The notes below the pieces were generated by a model. It was not told the DNA's origin and ran no database searches. It was given only the letters and a program-made list of their open reading frames with translations. Source: Candidatus Thorarchaeota archaeon (GTDB lineage Archaea > Asgardarchaeota > Thorarchaeia > Thorarchaeales > Thorarchaeaceae). From it: DNA of 5,869 bases. The stretch covers positions 1 through 5,869 of the forward strand of contig JAEORI010000358.1 in the NCBI GenBank assembly GCA_016840965.1. The letters run 5' to 3'. Below are positions 5,565-5,869 of the stretch, in pieces; position 1 is the stretch's first letter, and the number at the start of each line of letters is the position of its first letter. Made by a program: the position numbers and the translations under genes.

Positions 5565-5869
5565 GTGCCTAAGGCAATTTACTCGATATGGTGGGATGAC
5601 AACCTAGGCCCTTCAGTAGGACGTTCATATCCTGAAACAGACACTTTAACGAGTGAAGAAGCGTTAATCATTTTCATGGGGCACGGAGTGAATCGAGAGG
5701 CTGAAATAGGATATTCAAAATTACCCCGCGGACTGGCAATTTCATATATGAAACCACCCAACTGTATAGCAATTCTTCTCGATGAAGAAGATAATACATC
5801 AGCAATAGAGCGAAACCTACTTAGATTAGTCAAGTATATTGACTTCAATAGTGACAAATGGGACACAGA
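5565..5869 (+). CDS. Probable longin/profilin-like domain protein, N-terminal part, 3' end outside the window
   Basis: The frame is open from GTG 5565 to the right edge (101 codons plus two bases). The frame extends upstream to a TAA at 5478-5480 without any in-frame ATG, so GTG is the best start; GGGG at 5553-5556 lies eight bases upstream. The product opens with (M)PKAIYSIWWDDNLGPSVG, a strand ending in D-x2-G-P, then a helix-like stretch from TSEEALIIF (29-37), a strand (LPRGLAISYM), a strand (CIAILLDEED) and a helix (AIERNLLRLVKYI). This small alpha/beta order with an early DxxGP resembles longin or roadblock-type domains, which in Asgard archaea are abundant and linked to small GTPases. 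That assignment is inference; I recognise no exact family. No signal peptide, so cytosolic. It diverges from the surface-protein gene. Confidence 0.7.
   Translation, partial: MPKAIYSIWWDDNLGPSVGRSYPETDTLTSEEALIIFMGHGVNREAEIGYSKLPRGLAISYMKPPNCIAILLDEEDNTSAIERNLLRLVKYIDFNSDKWDT

Noticed and set aside
5579..5866. Minus-strand open frame of 95 codons opposite the longin-like gene.
   Set aside because: Its sequence looks like no protein family, it has no promoter or ribosome site of its own, and the plus-strand frame has a coherent domain-like pattern.

Overview
The window reads as part of an archaeal chromosome, most likely from an Asgard-type archaeon (Thorarchaeota or a relative). It is A+T-rich. 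The archaeal case rests on a HerA-type ATPase, a THEP1-type nucleoside-triphosphatase, a ferredoxin-fused coenzyme F420-reducing (FrhB/FpoF-type) flavoprotein, and TATA/BRE-like promoter sequences instead of bacterial -35/-10 boxes. The Asgard placement is an inference. It rests on the style of a large membrane-anchored surface protein built from degenerate repeats with a YExGxxGxxIxW...NP signature, and on a short longin-like N-terminus at the right edge. It is not proven by any single marker in the window.

Layout. (1) 1-918 (+): C-terminal 305 codons of a HerA-like DNA-translocating ATPase, cut by the left edge. (2) 920-1639 (-): GTP cyclohydrolase II (RibA), convergent with HerA, with one base between the two stop codons. 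(3) 1640-1748: compact divergent promoter region between ribA and the next gene. (4) 1749-2825 (+): a 358-residue FrhB-family oxidoreductase with two N-terminal [4Fe-4S] motifs. (5) 2826-3084: the longest interval before a preferred start codon. It holds two strong inverted repeats (probable terminator region), a third nested palindromic element that could fold as a small structured RNA, and four tandem GATTY pentamers. (6) 3085-3618 (+): THEP1-type NTPase. (7) 3605-5377 (-): 590-residue secreted, membrane-anchored, heavily sequon-loaded surface protein, whose 3' end overlaps the THEP1 gene by 14 bases. (8) 5378-5564: divergent promoter region with a near-central 10-bp palindrome. (9) 5565-5869 (+): 5' part of a GTG-initiated gene whose product begins with a probable longin/profilin-like domain, cut by the right edge.

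How the genes relate. There is no long operon: every neighbouring pair is convergent or divergent except the FrhB-like gene and the THEP1 gene, which share a strand but are separated by terminator-like structure. RibA starts riboflavin synthesis. Riboflavin supplies the FAD used by FrhB-family enzymes, and the F420 chromophore derives from the same pathway, so the ribA / FrhB-like pair sharing one intergenic region makes metabolic sense. Co-regulation is not shown. The surface protein and the longin-like gene also share a divergent control region. I see no CRISPR array, insertion sequence, tRNA or rRNA.
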